Below the pieces are notes generated by a model, which worked only from the letters and a program-made list of their open reading frames with translations, was not told where the DNA came from and did not search any database. The translations under genes and the position numbers were made by a program. Shown here piece by piece: positions 47,709 through 60,011 of a DNA stretch of 64,000 nt. The stretch covers positions 3,224,001-3,288,000 of the forward strand of contig JAHRBS010000007.1 in the NCBI GenBank assembly GCA_024305745.1, given 5' to 3'. The DNA comes from Polyporus tsugae. Its lineage: Eukaryota; Basidiomycota; Agaricomycetes; Polyporales; Polyporaceae. How positions within the stretch are numbered: position 1 is the first letter of the stretch; every line of letters begins with the position of its first letter.

Positions 47709-50580
47709 CTACGGCTGCCACCGCCTACGATGGCCGACGCGCGTCCTCGGCTTGGTAGGCGTCTCCTCCAAAGAAGGCAGCGCGCGCAGCGGTGATTCCG
47801 CCGAGGGTCCCGCGAGGGGTGCCAGAGGGGCATCCACTTCTCGCTGCGCACGCGTCCTCGTCATCGTCGTCCGTGAGCGGTAGTGGCTCGCCGTGGTCGA
47901 CGCAGACGCCTCTCTGGACGACCTCGTACTGTCCTCCGCGTCAGTGGACATGCCGCGCCACCTCTGCAAGCGGTCCGACCTTGGATCCTCATCCGCCAGC
48001 CCGTACCGGTCCTGGTCTTCAATGAACTCTGCGTCCGACGGGATGCCATCGAGGTCCTGGTCCATCGCATCGGCCTCGACCTGCGCACGGTCCATCTCAT
48101 CGTCCTCATCGGAGTAGTCCGATTCCTCATCGTACAGGCCCCCGGGAGGCTCGCCCTCCCATTCGTCGTCCTCGTCGTCTCCGAAGTCCCAAACGTCAAG
48201 GACGGTCGAGTCCATGCGATTGCTCGCGGCGACACACCACCGCCCCTCGAAGACGACCTGCCAAACGCCCACTATCCCCGTCAGCAGGTCGCGCACTTGC
48301 GACCCGTCTCGGATGTCCCACATCTTGAGTGTACCGTCCGATCCGCTCAGGACCTTGAACTCGTCGTGCTGGAAGCACGTGATTGCGCCTTGATGCGCCG
48401 CCAGCGTATGGCGGAGCTCTCCAGTGTCAGGGTCCCAGACTCGGAGCGTGGAGTCGGCGGCGGCGGAGACGAGGTATGACGGTGAGAGGCCGAGCAGACC
48501 GACCAGGGAGGTGTGGCCCGCGAGGATGTGCTGGCATCCGCCGGTGCTCAGGTTCCAGACGCGGACGGTGCCGTCCATTGAACCGGAGCACGCCAGGTTG
48601 CGGTTGATGTCCAGCACGACGCTGTACACTGAAAAACGTCGGAGGGCGAAAGTCAGCAATTGAGTCGTGCAGCGAGGCCCGTCCGCAATTCACTCGCACC
48701 TTTTTGCGTGTGGCCCACCAATACCCACTTGCATGCCCCTGTGATGATGTCCCATATCCGGACGGTGCAGTCGTAGCTACCAGAGACGAGCGTTCGTCCG
48801 CGGGCGGCAAGCGCGCGAACCGCATGGTCATGGCCTTCGAGGTGTAGCTTGTGGTATGGGTTGTCCTCCACGTCCTCCTGCGCAGCCTTACGTCAACCTC
48901 GCGACCATTAGAGCCATATTATTTCCACGATGCGCACCTCTGAGGGATCTACCTCGGTATCGTCCGCACCGTAGCACCTGTACTCCTCATCGCCCGGCCT
49001 GGGTAGCGTCCACACACGCAGGGAGTGGTCCCTGCTACCCGTGACGATGAGCGGTCGTTTCGGCCATTTCTCGCGAGTAACGATGCCATGCTCGTTCTCA
49101 TAGTCTATCCATTCCGGTTTTACGATGGCTAGACAACGCACTGTGCTGGTGTGTCCACCAAAGACATGAGTGCAGCGCCCTGTTTCGAGGTCCCAGATCC
49201 GGACCGTGCGGTCCGTCGAACCACTAACGAGGGTATTCTTGGTCGCTGCCAAGGCCCACACACCACCATCATGTCCATCCAGGGAACGAATGAGGGTACC
49301 CGTTACGGGGGAATAGACGTGGATGGAATGGTCGTCAGAGGCGGAAATAATGCGTCCGTGCGAGAAAATGAGGCAGGTCACGACAGAACGCCCGTGCGCG
49401 GGGAACGTAAGCCGCTTCGGGTCGTCGTTGGTGACCCAACGTGTCCGCGTGAGGTGACGTGACTTGAAGAGGATCTTGTACGGATGAGGCAGGGGAAGCG
49501 AGCCTGGGGCAGGCAAACCTTGTCGTCTGCGGCGTGACATGATAGCGTCAGAAAAGGCTGTCTCAGAGTCCCGTCCAAACCAGATTTTGGTGCTCTTCAG
49601 GAGATCGCGCCAAAGGACAGGATCGGAGTCGATGATGGCTCGCCATGCCTTGGACACCCTTGAAGCGCGGGCAAGATCCGGGAAGGAGAGGAAACTGAGG
49701 ACTAGAGATACAAGTTCGGGGGGAAGGATGGTCAAAAAGTCTCGAGCTAGAGTGGGTGTCAGGACAGAGTGCAGTGTCCTTAGAACGGAGAGTGGAGAAT
49801 GTCGCAAGAAGGTGAGTAGCACATGAGATTGGAGAGACGGTGGAAGGCTCGAGAAGTGGGAGAGTAGTGTGGGGAGCGCGAGGAGCGTTGTCAATGACAG
49901 ATCGGGTTGCAAAGGTGCCTGCACTTGGGCTTGAGGTTGAGGGGAGGAATGGCCGCTTGGAGGTGCCGAAGGCCAGATACTCTCAGGAGGCGGCGAACCA
50001 TGGGGAGACGGTAATGGAGATGGAGGTGCGGCAGTGTTCATGGTTGTGATGGGTGGTAGAGGATGACCTTTGGCCTTCTTCCGGGGTGGTGTTGTTGGGG
50101 CGAGGCCAGGAATGGTTTCAATGCCCTCCATCATGTTCTCGTTACTGTACGACCTCTTGCGGCCGTACCGTTCGATGGCTTCGGTAAGACCCACCTCCTT
50201 CCTCGAGTCGCTTTCATCACGCTTCACCATCCTCCAACCATTGCCTTCGACCGCCGATTCCTCCTCCTGCATCTCCTGCTCGCCATGTTCACCGTCGCGA
50301 AATGTGGCACGTGAACCACCGGGAAAGACCAAGGGGAATTCGCGTAGAGACTTGGGAAGCGTTGCATGGTACAGAGGATACAACTTGGGGTCCTTGGGAG
50401 AAGAGGGTGGAGGGACAGATGGAAGAGAGATGGGCGCATATGTCGTGGTTGTCGTGGTTGTCGTGACCACCCTGCGGATGCCGGATGTGAACGTTGTGCT
50501 TGGTAGGAAGAGAAAGATACGCACGTAGTAGTGTTTACCGACGGGGCTAGGAAGAGCGAAGGACGTGTGTTGTTGTTCAT
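47709..50580 (-). CDS. CDC4: Cdc4-type F-box/WD40 substrate receptor of SCF ubiquitin ligase
   Basis: Recognises phosphodegrons on cell-cycle regulators for SCF ubiquitylation. ATG 50580 gives MNNNTRPSLFLAPSVNTTT; a GTGCGT donor at 50524 joins it in frame to a poly-Thr run (VVTTTTTTTTYAPISLPS). The large exon holds a Pro-rich linker, then the F-box ILPPELVSLVLSFLSFPDLA, SRVSKAWRAIIDSDPVLWRD. WD40 repeats follow: HGRIISASDDHSIHVYSPVT, NTLVSGSTDRTVRIWDLETG, PLIVTGSRDHSLRVWTLPRP and, in later exons, GRTLVSGSYDCTVRIWDIIT, ACSGSMDGTVRVWNLSTGGC, LVSAAADSTLRVWDPDTGEL, VLSGSDGTLKMWDIRDGSQV. An acidic C-terminal tail (DFGDDEDDEWEGE and onward) ends GHRRRWQP at 47709. The poly-Thr start and domain order match basidiomycete Cdc4. 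Confidence 0.92.
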
Positions 50581-53500
50581 GGTGGCGAGGAGAGGGTGCG
50601 CACGACGGCGCAGGTCCAAGGAGAGCCCAGCCCAGCTGGAGCGCCCGCCGCCTGAGGCCTTGTGCCACAGCGGAGTCTCAATTTCGGCCCATCCGACCAC
50701 CTTGTCCCTTCGTCCTCCTCCTCCATCCTCAGGCTCGTTTGTCCTGCAGCCTTAAGCTTGTGAGTGTCATACGCCACGGTCATTATAGCGAATACTCATC
50801 TAGTCATCGTCTGCAGCGGAGCTGTCGTCCGCTCGCTCCAACGCTGCATCCCACTTGATCGAGCGAGCTTCGCGAGTACTTGCCGCAGCGCTACGGAGCT
50901 GTGGCAGAACTCAAAACCCCTCTCCAGTAAATAAAGGTGAGGTCTGAACCTGGACGTCCCCATACCGCAGCACCACCTACCAGCCACCAGAAAGACGCGT
51001 TTGTCAAGAGCGGAGACCGTTCGCGGACCTGGCGCGTCGAGGGTTGCGAAGGTCTACGATCTGGGACGTGACTAGATAGAAGCAAAGCACACGGAACGCG
51101 GATTAAAGTACCACAATCTGACATGACGGAGGCTCTCGCTGACGCTCGCGAAGCCATACTTTACAGGGTGGGCCGAGGAGTATCCTGGCTCCATCATGGC
51201 TCACTAGCACAGTGCCAGCACCTAAGGTCTTTGCTTTCAAGCTACCCAACTAGGTCGGGAGACACTCAGTACCCACTGTCGGCCTTCCATGGCACTCCGT
51301 TCCACACACAGCGGTGAAATTTTGCGACCATCACTCCTTGGCATTGTCAGGGTGACAGCTTACACGCTTACAATCTAAATCTTGCTGCTGCAGTGGCCAG
51401 ACATACTTAGGCTTGACTTCGGTACTCCCACCATTGCTCCAACATATGCCCCACACATCCTCCTCCTGCTTCTAGCGCCTCGTGGGATGCGCCGCTCGCA
51501 TGCCGACATTCCCTCCGGAGCCATTCACGACGATCGCTCGTTCACGGACTCTTGCGAGCGGTCGGGGCTTGCCTAGCATTCGAACGTTTTCGGCGATATT
51601 TCAGGCTGCCGAAGTTGGCCAGATCCCCCGGGCCCAAATCGCTGTGTTTTCGACGTTGAGACTCGAGCAAACTCTCGTTCCCGGGCGCACGGTAGTCGTG
51701 AGTGCGAACTAGAACACCTTCCTTATATGGTAGTCACTCACCCAGCTCCTCCTCTCTTCTCCCATGGGCCTCATTCAGACTTGTCGCCCGTTCCTCTCCT
51801 CCTGACGCCAGTCCCGATGTTGTTGCGCCCCATCAGGACTCGTGCACTGATAACGGCCCGCTCGACACCGCTATCGAGGGTAGTACCTGACCCCCAAAAG
51901 GATCGACAGCTCGCGAGGATGGTATGCAACAGGCCCGCGGAGGATATGCTTTCCCTCCCGTGTACGGCCCCGAATCTTCTCACCGGCTAGCACCCTCGGC
52001 CTGGAGAACAACAGGTGACAAAGATCGACGTCGATGACCCTCCCTTCCATTGGCTGAGATAGTTAGGAACATGCCGACGGTTCGCTTATCTATGTAATAT
52101 AGATCTCGTCATGTCAAACTTGCACGCGTCGTGCATGCACAATGTTTTTGTCTGCAAAAGCAAGCAAGCGTTCCTTCTCTTTCTTCGTGCAGCACAGAAT
52201 CGCTCTTGTGCTCGGAGCAGCTTTTCTGAAGCCTTTGACATCATTGATATCGTGCTCCTGGAATGACATTGACAGTAACAACGTCATCCGAAGGCACGAT
52301 GTGTCGTTCCTGAGCGATGCTCCCCATCGGCCGGCATGTTGACCTTCGTGAAGCAAGCAGTCGAGGCTGCACGCGTCGGAGTCGCGCAATATTTAGACAC
52401 TTCACAGGTGGTTTCCGTAAATAATTCGGCGTGGGGTACATGTCAAAACCATTCAGGGCAAGGTACTGACTGCAGCAGGTACAAGGAAATTCCAAGACGT
52501 CATACAAATGTGGACGGCCAATACGATACTTCACGCCAGGCTTCAGCTTAGGAGTCGCCTCTCCGTCGCCTCCGTGCCACCCTCACAATACGCCGCCGCC
52601 GTTAATATTAGATAGTCAAGAGGGAGAGCACTCTCACCCTGCCAGCTGGGTTCACGGAAGATTCCTCAGAAGAAATTGTGGCGACGGAACGCGATGGCGG
52701 AAATCGAACGTCTGCGAGGCCTGAAAGTCCTATTCAGTTTATTTCCTACTATGACTAGTCTAACCGACCCGTGGCTCTCTTCAGCTGGCGATCGGAGCCG
52801 CATCCACTATTAAATCCAGAATAGCAAGCGTTGCAAGAAAGGAATCCAGGGAAAGTCGAGGTGTCGGGGCATGCTCCGCTCCAGCGACTCGGTTTCTCAA
52901 AACGGCGAGCCTGGGAGCACATCACACACACACGAGAGACAAAGCGGGGAGAACGCATCGCCTCGCGGTTCCTTTGGGGTGGCGTGAGGCATCGCGGTAT
53001 CGCGCAGAACAGGTCGAAGATATGCTGTCATGGGGAGACTGGAATGGCACGCGGCCATGCGGCTACGACACAGGTGTGGGATCGCATGGGCCTCGGGAGG
53101 ACCGTTGTTGCGTATCGCGTTCTCTTGGTACAATGAAGTTGGAGCCGCAGTGTCTGCATTGGCGCATTCAGGTCCAGAGCTCCGAAAGGAGTCGCCTGAG
53201 GCAGCTCGTTGGGTTGATCGAATGAGAAATACGGGGAAAAGGAAGACTTACGGAGACCGGCCAGGATCCGTGTTCTCAACTTTCAAGAAGGTGATGCGTA
53301 TGTCAAAATGTCGTGATAGAAGGGTTGCGCGTGCTGACGTTGACCATGAGCCTTGAGTTTCACTGCGGCTGCGTCCAGTGGGGTTGGTGAGGCACAGGAG
53401 TGCAACAATGTTATTCCGCGCCATGTTGGCCCCAAAAGAACCTGCCCGCGACAACGAAAATAAGTAGGATGAGAAGCAGACCTTCTTCGAGAGGACGACA

Positions 53501-56500
53501 TAAGTAAGCCGTACCTAGCACGCCTTCAAAGCTGTGTTCCTCTCGGACGTGTCGGGCAAAGATAGTGGCTTAGACCACTCACGACAAGCCAGGATGCTCT
53601 AAACGGCTTACTACGTTTCGCATGGGAAGCGGATGGTACCATCCAGGGTTCAATGTTCTTCTTTGCACCATTCCCTGGCCAACCGGAATTACGACGTCCG
53701 AAGTCAATCGGCAGAGTCCGCTAGCACTAGGCCCGGCATCGAGGTAGTTACCGTGGTCATTGTCGAAGTCGGTCGACGACAACGGAGGACGCGCTAGTAC
53801 ATACCCGGGCACGAGCTTGTGAGGGTGTGGCTGAGGCTCGTCGACTCCGCTGGGAAAAGAATCAAGTGTCGGAAAATTGAAAGAACTCTGAGCCAGATGT
53901 ATCTTTGATATCGTCCCTGAGCGAACAGAGATCGATTAATATCTGAATGATCGCCGCGGTGCGGACATACGCGTTTTGTGCGATCTGCAGCATTCCTGTC
54001 ATAGCGCTTCAAGGTGGCGCACCCATGAGTAACACCAAGTCCGTGAAGGGATGCAGCGGACATACAATCTGAAGGTAAGCATGCAGAACATGACCGCGAT
54101 CGCCCGCATAATGTCCTACCTACGTCTCACGACAAGGGGACAGACATATTTTCAAGCACTTTCAGTCAGCGGAACTTCGGGAGGAGACGACTGTCGACGT
54201 CATCTGCCCGATGTCGACACCTCGCCTCATTGCTTGACAAGCAACGGTGAGAACCCGTTACAGCGGATTCGGAACACAGGCGTCAGCAATACTGACCACA
54301 TGGTGAAGGCAATCCTGAGAAAGGAGGACTCAAGTCTTCCAAGAAGACCAGGTGAGCATGTGGTGCAGGCGCTCCGAAAGTCACTGGATCCCTATCTCTA
54401 TCCACCCGCAGGCAACGAGCAGATAGCTCGTTGCAATGGATGAATTCGCAGGTTTCGAGCCAAACAAAACGTATCTGTGAGCACCATGGCGAGGGATGGG
54501 GATGGCCTTCGCAAGCTTACGGCAAGATAGCCACGGAAAGCTTGCCAGGCACCCGGCGGCCAATGGGAAGAACAAGAAGTGCGCCACCCCAGCAATGTAG
54601 TTCTGATGGCGGGACACAAGTAGCCAATAACGAGCTCCGAAGGATCCTGGTAGAGTTCGGGGCCGTCGAAAGGGACACTCGCGGGAGAGATCCTGTCATT
54701 TAAGGAGTATACCCAGATAGGGCCTCGCTCCGGAAGTTGCCACGGAAGTGTCTCCCCCATGGAAAACGATGTACTCTGCGCGAATACTTGGCCCTCTCTC
54801 TATGCCACCTTTGGTAGGCAAGGTTAGCACCGGCGCTGGGGGTCTGTGGAGAGCGCATTGGCAGAGCTTTCTGGTGCATGACAAGCATGGGAGCTGTGGC
54901 GCGACTCACGGTCATAATGCCATGAGAATGCAAGGGGCTGCATGTGGAAAAGCTTGAGTCCGTCGACGGCAACAAGCGAGGGTGCGCCTGAGAGCTTGCG
55001 ACTGGAATGGAACGCGGAAAATCAGGTGGACCTCCAACGCACACGGCTGTGCACCCTCGGAGCCTTTAGGCCACCCGGCCCGGCTCCTCCGCGAGAGTGG
55101 TCGTTACAAATTAGGAAGGTAATCAAGAACGAATGGTTCGCCCATTCCGCCGCACGTCCAGTGCGATGTGCATCCTGAACAGCACCCGGCACCGCGTGAG
55201 CCCTCCTAGTAACAATCATTGCTACTTTGAGGTTATCTGGAAGTTTAAATGTCTTCTTGAACATCCAGAATACGGCTCTTCCCCATAGTATTAGAGGCTT
55301 CGTGGGTACAAAAGGTAGAAAAACTCCGAGCTCAAGACTCTCTTCGTTCACTGTCGTGGTTCGCATTCGTATTGTTCGTCCAGGTGACCGTACGGCGTGC
55401 CCAACTTGGAGTAAAGACGCACTGACGCACTCAATGACAGTGTGCTCACGGGTCTAAATCTACGCGGCGATTCTTGCACAACTTCTGACTTCAGCGCCAC
55501 CCCCTTCGGAGATTTCACGAGAATGCCAGCCAGGTCTTCTACAGCCCATCCGAAAGGTCGCCGTTGCCCAGCTGGGCAGCCTCAACTTTTCGAGGCCCAT
55601 TTCCCCTCTGATAAGTGACTCGGACCTCTAAACCGCCGGCTTCTCGCTGGTAAGTAAACGCATCACCGCCGCCTCGCGTACCTACATCGAGTTTACCCGC
55701 CAGGCACTGGGCTCGCACACCCGTACGTACAGTTGACAATTATCTCCCAGCTCGAACACCCATGCCCTGTTTTGAATGATCTCGGAGGTATTTGAAGCAT
55801 GTGCGTTTACGTATACGTAGTAGCAGGGGGTGGCGAGAACACTCGTGGCGGTGCCCCACCTGAGCCGATCCGTTGCTCCGAGCGCAACGATTCCTATGGG
55901 ACGAGCCTACGCGCTCCCGCCGACGTTCTGCAGAAGCGTCTCGCGAAGACCACAACCGCTTCGTCGGGCGAGAGCGCCTACGTAGCACTGCTCGTCGCGC
56001 AGGGGTTTCTCAAGCACTCGGAGCCCTGGAGAGCAGCTATCCGCCAGCGCCCACGGCACATTGACGTTTTCTCGAGATTTATTGACTGCGTAGTATGACA
56101 GCAGGGCATGAGGAGTGCCCACATCCGTAAGTACATTTCCATGTACCCGTCGGCACCGGCCTGGCTGATGTGAGGCAGCAGCGGCATAGTTACAATAGCG
56201 TTATGGGGCTGATGCACTGCTCGCTCTGGATTCGTGCGCCGGCTGACGTGAGTGTGTGTGGATTTAGTGAGCCTACTGTGAGCCTCTTGCCGATCCACCG
56301 AGACAGACAAACGCGTGCCCGACGTTCTCCAGGTGTCCCGAGCGCAGAAGCAGAGAGAGAAGTCGAAGCACATGCAGGGACGCGACGCAACGCGGCGCTT
56401 TCCGAGAACCTTCAAATTGAACTGCTCATGGCGGGTGAAAGGCGGCGCAGAATCATCCCAGGCCTGCGCCATCTGTCGGCCGCACCGTCGAAGCAAGTAC

Positions 56501-59500
56501 GAAATACAAATACGTGGGGCAGGAGCAGGTGTGCCACGACGACGCGAGGTATAAGGTCGTTGGGCAGTAGGCGCCACCACCAGTACTACTGCTCCCGCGA
56601 CCATCGCACAGTTGTATTGTTGGGCGCTTGCCACCAGGCGCCTGTGTTTTCTGTGGTTCTGCGAGTATGGTGGAGTCAGTGGTGTATGCATGCAGTCCTC
56701 GGCGACAAACCCTCCCTTCCTAGTAGCAGCCGTGTCATATGTGGATGGATTTTGACACCTTTGGAGCCCGCGGGTCGATACGGGAGAGCATGGGCTGGGC
56801 TAGGCGAAGTCGCCGACGGCGCTGTCATCGTAAATTCCGAGCAAGAAAGTTTGCGAGGTCACCAGGGATGCTCACAGCGCCAGATGTACATGCACGAAAC
56901 GGGTTTGGCGCCCCGACGAGACCGCCGCATCGTCTGAGGAGGATCCGCGCATGCGTCCCGCAGATGTGATCAGCATGACGTGGTCCAGCGCAAGAAAATA
57001 CCAGGAACACGCTCACCTGTGTCGCCAGAAACCGCGGTGCGTCCGCACATCCAGCCCGGTCACACCCAGAGGACAGTGGCCAAACAACTCGTGAAACCCC
57101 GCGTGTGCTGAAAATAGCACCCGGAGAGACACGCCCAACTCAGCGGCCGTGTGGGCTCCGAGTGGCCAGAACGCCGCGCACCGTGCGCCCTCGGCGAATC
57201 GCCGACGGGAGAGGCAAATCGACTGCCTTTGCGGCCGTCCTCGACCGCGCAGTTAAGCTATATGAGCTCCACGACCTCTCCTCTGGGCGTCACGTAACCA
57301 CTGCGCTCTTCCCGGGGGCCCCATGCCTCGCGCGCGGCGTATGGTTCACGTAAGGCCCCAAGGCAGAGGGCAGGGAAAGAACAATTCGGCGGCCTGAGCG
57401 AATGAAAATGGGGGCCCCCTGCCGTTGCGTCGCTCCACAACGTCAACGGTGCGCTGCCTGCGCGGGACCGAGGGCGCAGTCGTGGCGACCGGAGATGAAG
57501 TGCGTTCGCGTCCGAGAAATGAACGACACACATGCACGCGGCCGTCGGCGCGGGGCTTCCCCCCAGCGCTGCCCGCGCGGCTGGCTGGATCGCCTCCTCC
57601 TGGGTGGCGGTCGTGGGAGCGGGTGACTGAGTCCGCGAATTTGTATTTCTGGAGCTTGCGGGGCACGCGCGATGACGCGTCGCATGGGATGAATGTCCGT
57701 GGGCGTAGAGAGGCGGGAATCGTCGAACCGCAGCGGAACTTGGAGGAAGCCCTGGTATGCCGTCGGCATTTTGAAGCCTCGCGGGAGGAGCCAAGGTATG
57801 GAAGACAGGGCGAGGACGGGGGTGAGGGAGGACGAAAATATAGTGGAGGTTACTTCTGCGCAGGCTTCGTTTGGGTGCTCGAGCCTGTGGAGGTCTATCA
57901 TAGGCGGTGGTGGGAGTCGGGCGGGTCCACTGGGTGCCTGAGTACGCGGACTAACACTCATCCAATGGGAGCATGAGAGGATGAAAATGTCGTGCCGACG
58001 GAGTCCATAATTGGCCAGAGTGCTGGGACCGCCTCGGCAAGAGTCGAGAACAGTGCAAGATGGATGAAGTGGAAGAAACGGTCGGGTGGTACCGTCCACG
58101 AAACCTGCAAAGGCATGCATTTGCTCCGGGTTTCCCGGGAGGGTGGTAATGCGGCGGTTTGCGGACGGAGGGTAACGTGCGAGTTGCTGGTGCTCACAGG
58201 ACCCTGCCCCCAGGTCGATATGGCTAGTGTTGGGGTTGTAGCAATTGGCTCCTGGCTCTCGCGTGGTGGCACACTTGCTCGGAAAGTACGAATCGTGCGG
58301 AGCGTTGTATCAGAGAGCGCTGCGCAGGTACAAAAGACCATCTGCTTTGAGGGGCATAAGCTGCTAGAAGAGGCAAGGGTGCATGTGGGATCGTCGAATA
58401 TGGGGGGGGTAAGGATACATGGGAACGAGAGCTATGTTTGAACGACTGTTCAACAAAGTCAAACAAGATCGTGCGTTGGGCCGACATGAGGGGAGATAGA
58501 GTCGACGCACATAACAACCCGTTGATTGTTCAAGACACCGGGAGCAGGGTCTCGATATGGACCCTGGAGATACGAGATATGAGCGCCGAGTGTGATTAAA
58601 TCAGCGAGGCGCGTACGGAGACGATACGGGCAGGTTGTGACGGAATGGTCCTGGAATGGCGGTTGGGGAGCTGCGAACGAGTCAATGAGAAGACCAAAGG
58701 AGGGTTCTCTGGATCAGATAAGCGTGGCCGCGTCTGATAGACATGGGAAAGAACGCGGACGAGGAAAGCGCTGGAAGGGCCGTAAAAGTGACTCGGAAGG
58801 TGAAGAAGAGTTGCGAAAAGAGGTGATGAGCGTTGAGATTGCGAGGGTGACAACAGGGATGGCTGTATGGCTTGGGTGGCGGTAGGTGAGAGGAGAGATG
58901 GGGAAAGGAACTCGATGTTTGACAGGAGTGGAGACAGACTGGGGATGCGGTGGGAGCGGAAACGGGGAGAATTGGATGTGGACAGGTTAAAGTATGGCAG
59001 ATTGGCTTGTGAAAACGGGGGAGGGATTGTGGTGGGTGAGGAGGGCGAAAACAAATAAAGTAGGATGAGGATGGGATGTAAGATTTGGCAGTATTTCGAA
59101 AAGGATTGGGGGACTTAGAAGGACTGGGAGCGGTGTTTTGCCAAAGTGGTAAGAGGAAGCTGGTGTGCGGGGAGGGTGTGAAGTGGGTGGAGCCATGGAT
59201 GCTGGAATTGGTCGGAGTTGGGTTCCTGACGGCGTTTCTGAGCGGAATGCCGCGAGTGGTGGTCTCACGGTGGTGTTCCAAGGGAGTGTCCCAAACCGGG
59301 ACCGATGCGGAAGCATTGCGAGTCTGAATTCTTGAGGCCAGACGGATGAGGGCGTGACCAGGCCGCGCGGGATACTCGGACGAGGATGTGACTGGAGGCG
59401 ACCTGGGCGGGGCGGTCAGCCAGAGTGGAACACGGTCGTACTTATGACGATGGGTGGGCGTGCATGCGGCAGTGGGTCGGGGTTGGTGGTACGGCGGATG

Positions 59501-60011
59501 GTTGAGAAAGTGTGACCGGCGGGCTGAAATATATTTGTGCAGGCGGCCGGGCCGGAGCGAGACGAGTTGTGATTGGGCAGATGGCGGAGGTAGGGGGGCG
59601 GGCGCCTGTCGGAGAGGATGCTCCGGGGGTGGGGTTGCGCTGAGGGTGAGCGAGCGACTGCCCGCCATCGTGCCCTCCAGAGTCTCACTGTCAGATCCGC
59701 ATCCCCCTCGGCTTATTCCCACCCGCTCTGGTGGACAGGGTTTCCCAAACTGCGCCAGGCCATAGTCGACTGCTGTCAGACTGATCGACCGTGGCAGAGT
59801 CGTGAACTGAATCTCTCTCTTTTCGTCTGAATCGGTCTCCGCTCTCGCAACTCTCCCATCTGCCCCCGCCTCGTCGCCTTCCCACTCCTTCCAATCGCTC
59901 TCCGTCCCAATCGCCCGGCATTCCCCCACGTGAACTAGAACTCTCCTCGCGCGCAAGAACCATCTATCGTTCTTTAAGCTCGCCTCCCGCCGACTTCGAC
60001 TCCTCTGCCCA
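50581..60011. other. 9.4-kb interval without a recognisable gene
   Basis: No conserved domain, transposon protein, RNA gene or long repeat is recognised on either strand. From 51 to 55.9 kb open frames rarely exceed 130 codons. From 55.9 to 60 kb longer frames occur (255 codons at 56170-56937 plus, 225 at 57443-58120 minus, 457 at 58682-60055 minus), but they overlap each other antisense, which suggests GC-rich sequence lacking stops rather than genes. CpG dinucleotides are common here, unlike in the methyltransferase gene. The right end must contain the promoter and 5' leader of the Zn2Cys6 factor, and the left end the CDC4 promoter. From about 58.6 to 59.3 kb the plus strand is strongly purine-rich. 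Confidence 0.5.
59820..60011 (+). promoter_or_regulatory. Pyrimidine-rich leader/core promoter of the Zn2Cys6 gene
   Basis: Plus-strand sequence just before the ATG at 60012 is dominated by C and T (ctctcgcaactctcccatct and similar runs). CT-rich tracts are common just upstream of starts in basidiomycete genes. No specific binding site is asserted. Confidence 0.4.

Noticed and set aside
52080..52110. Inverted repeat ATCTAT-gtaat-ATAGAT as a transposon end or terminator
   Set aside because: Six-base arms are expected by chance; no flanking duplication or partner repeat was found.
52690..52760. tRNA-like T-loop (TTCGATTTCC on the minus strand)
   Set aside because: The five-base T-stem does not pair and no acceptor stem, D-arm or anticodon arm can be drawn around it.
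55978..56937. Overlapping ORFs of 237 (minus) and 255 (plus) codons
   Set aside because: They overlap antisense, have no recognisable domain and look like noise in stop-poor GC-rich DNA.
57180..57330. Possible 5S rRNA, from the string gcgcagttaagct near 57247
   Set aside because: Only about a dozen bases resemble 5S rRNA; the surrounding helices and the conserved 5' and 3' arms are absent.
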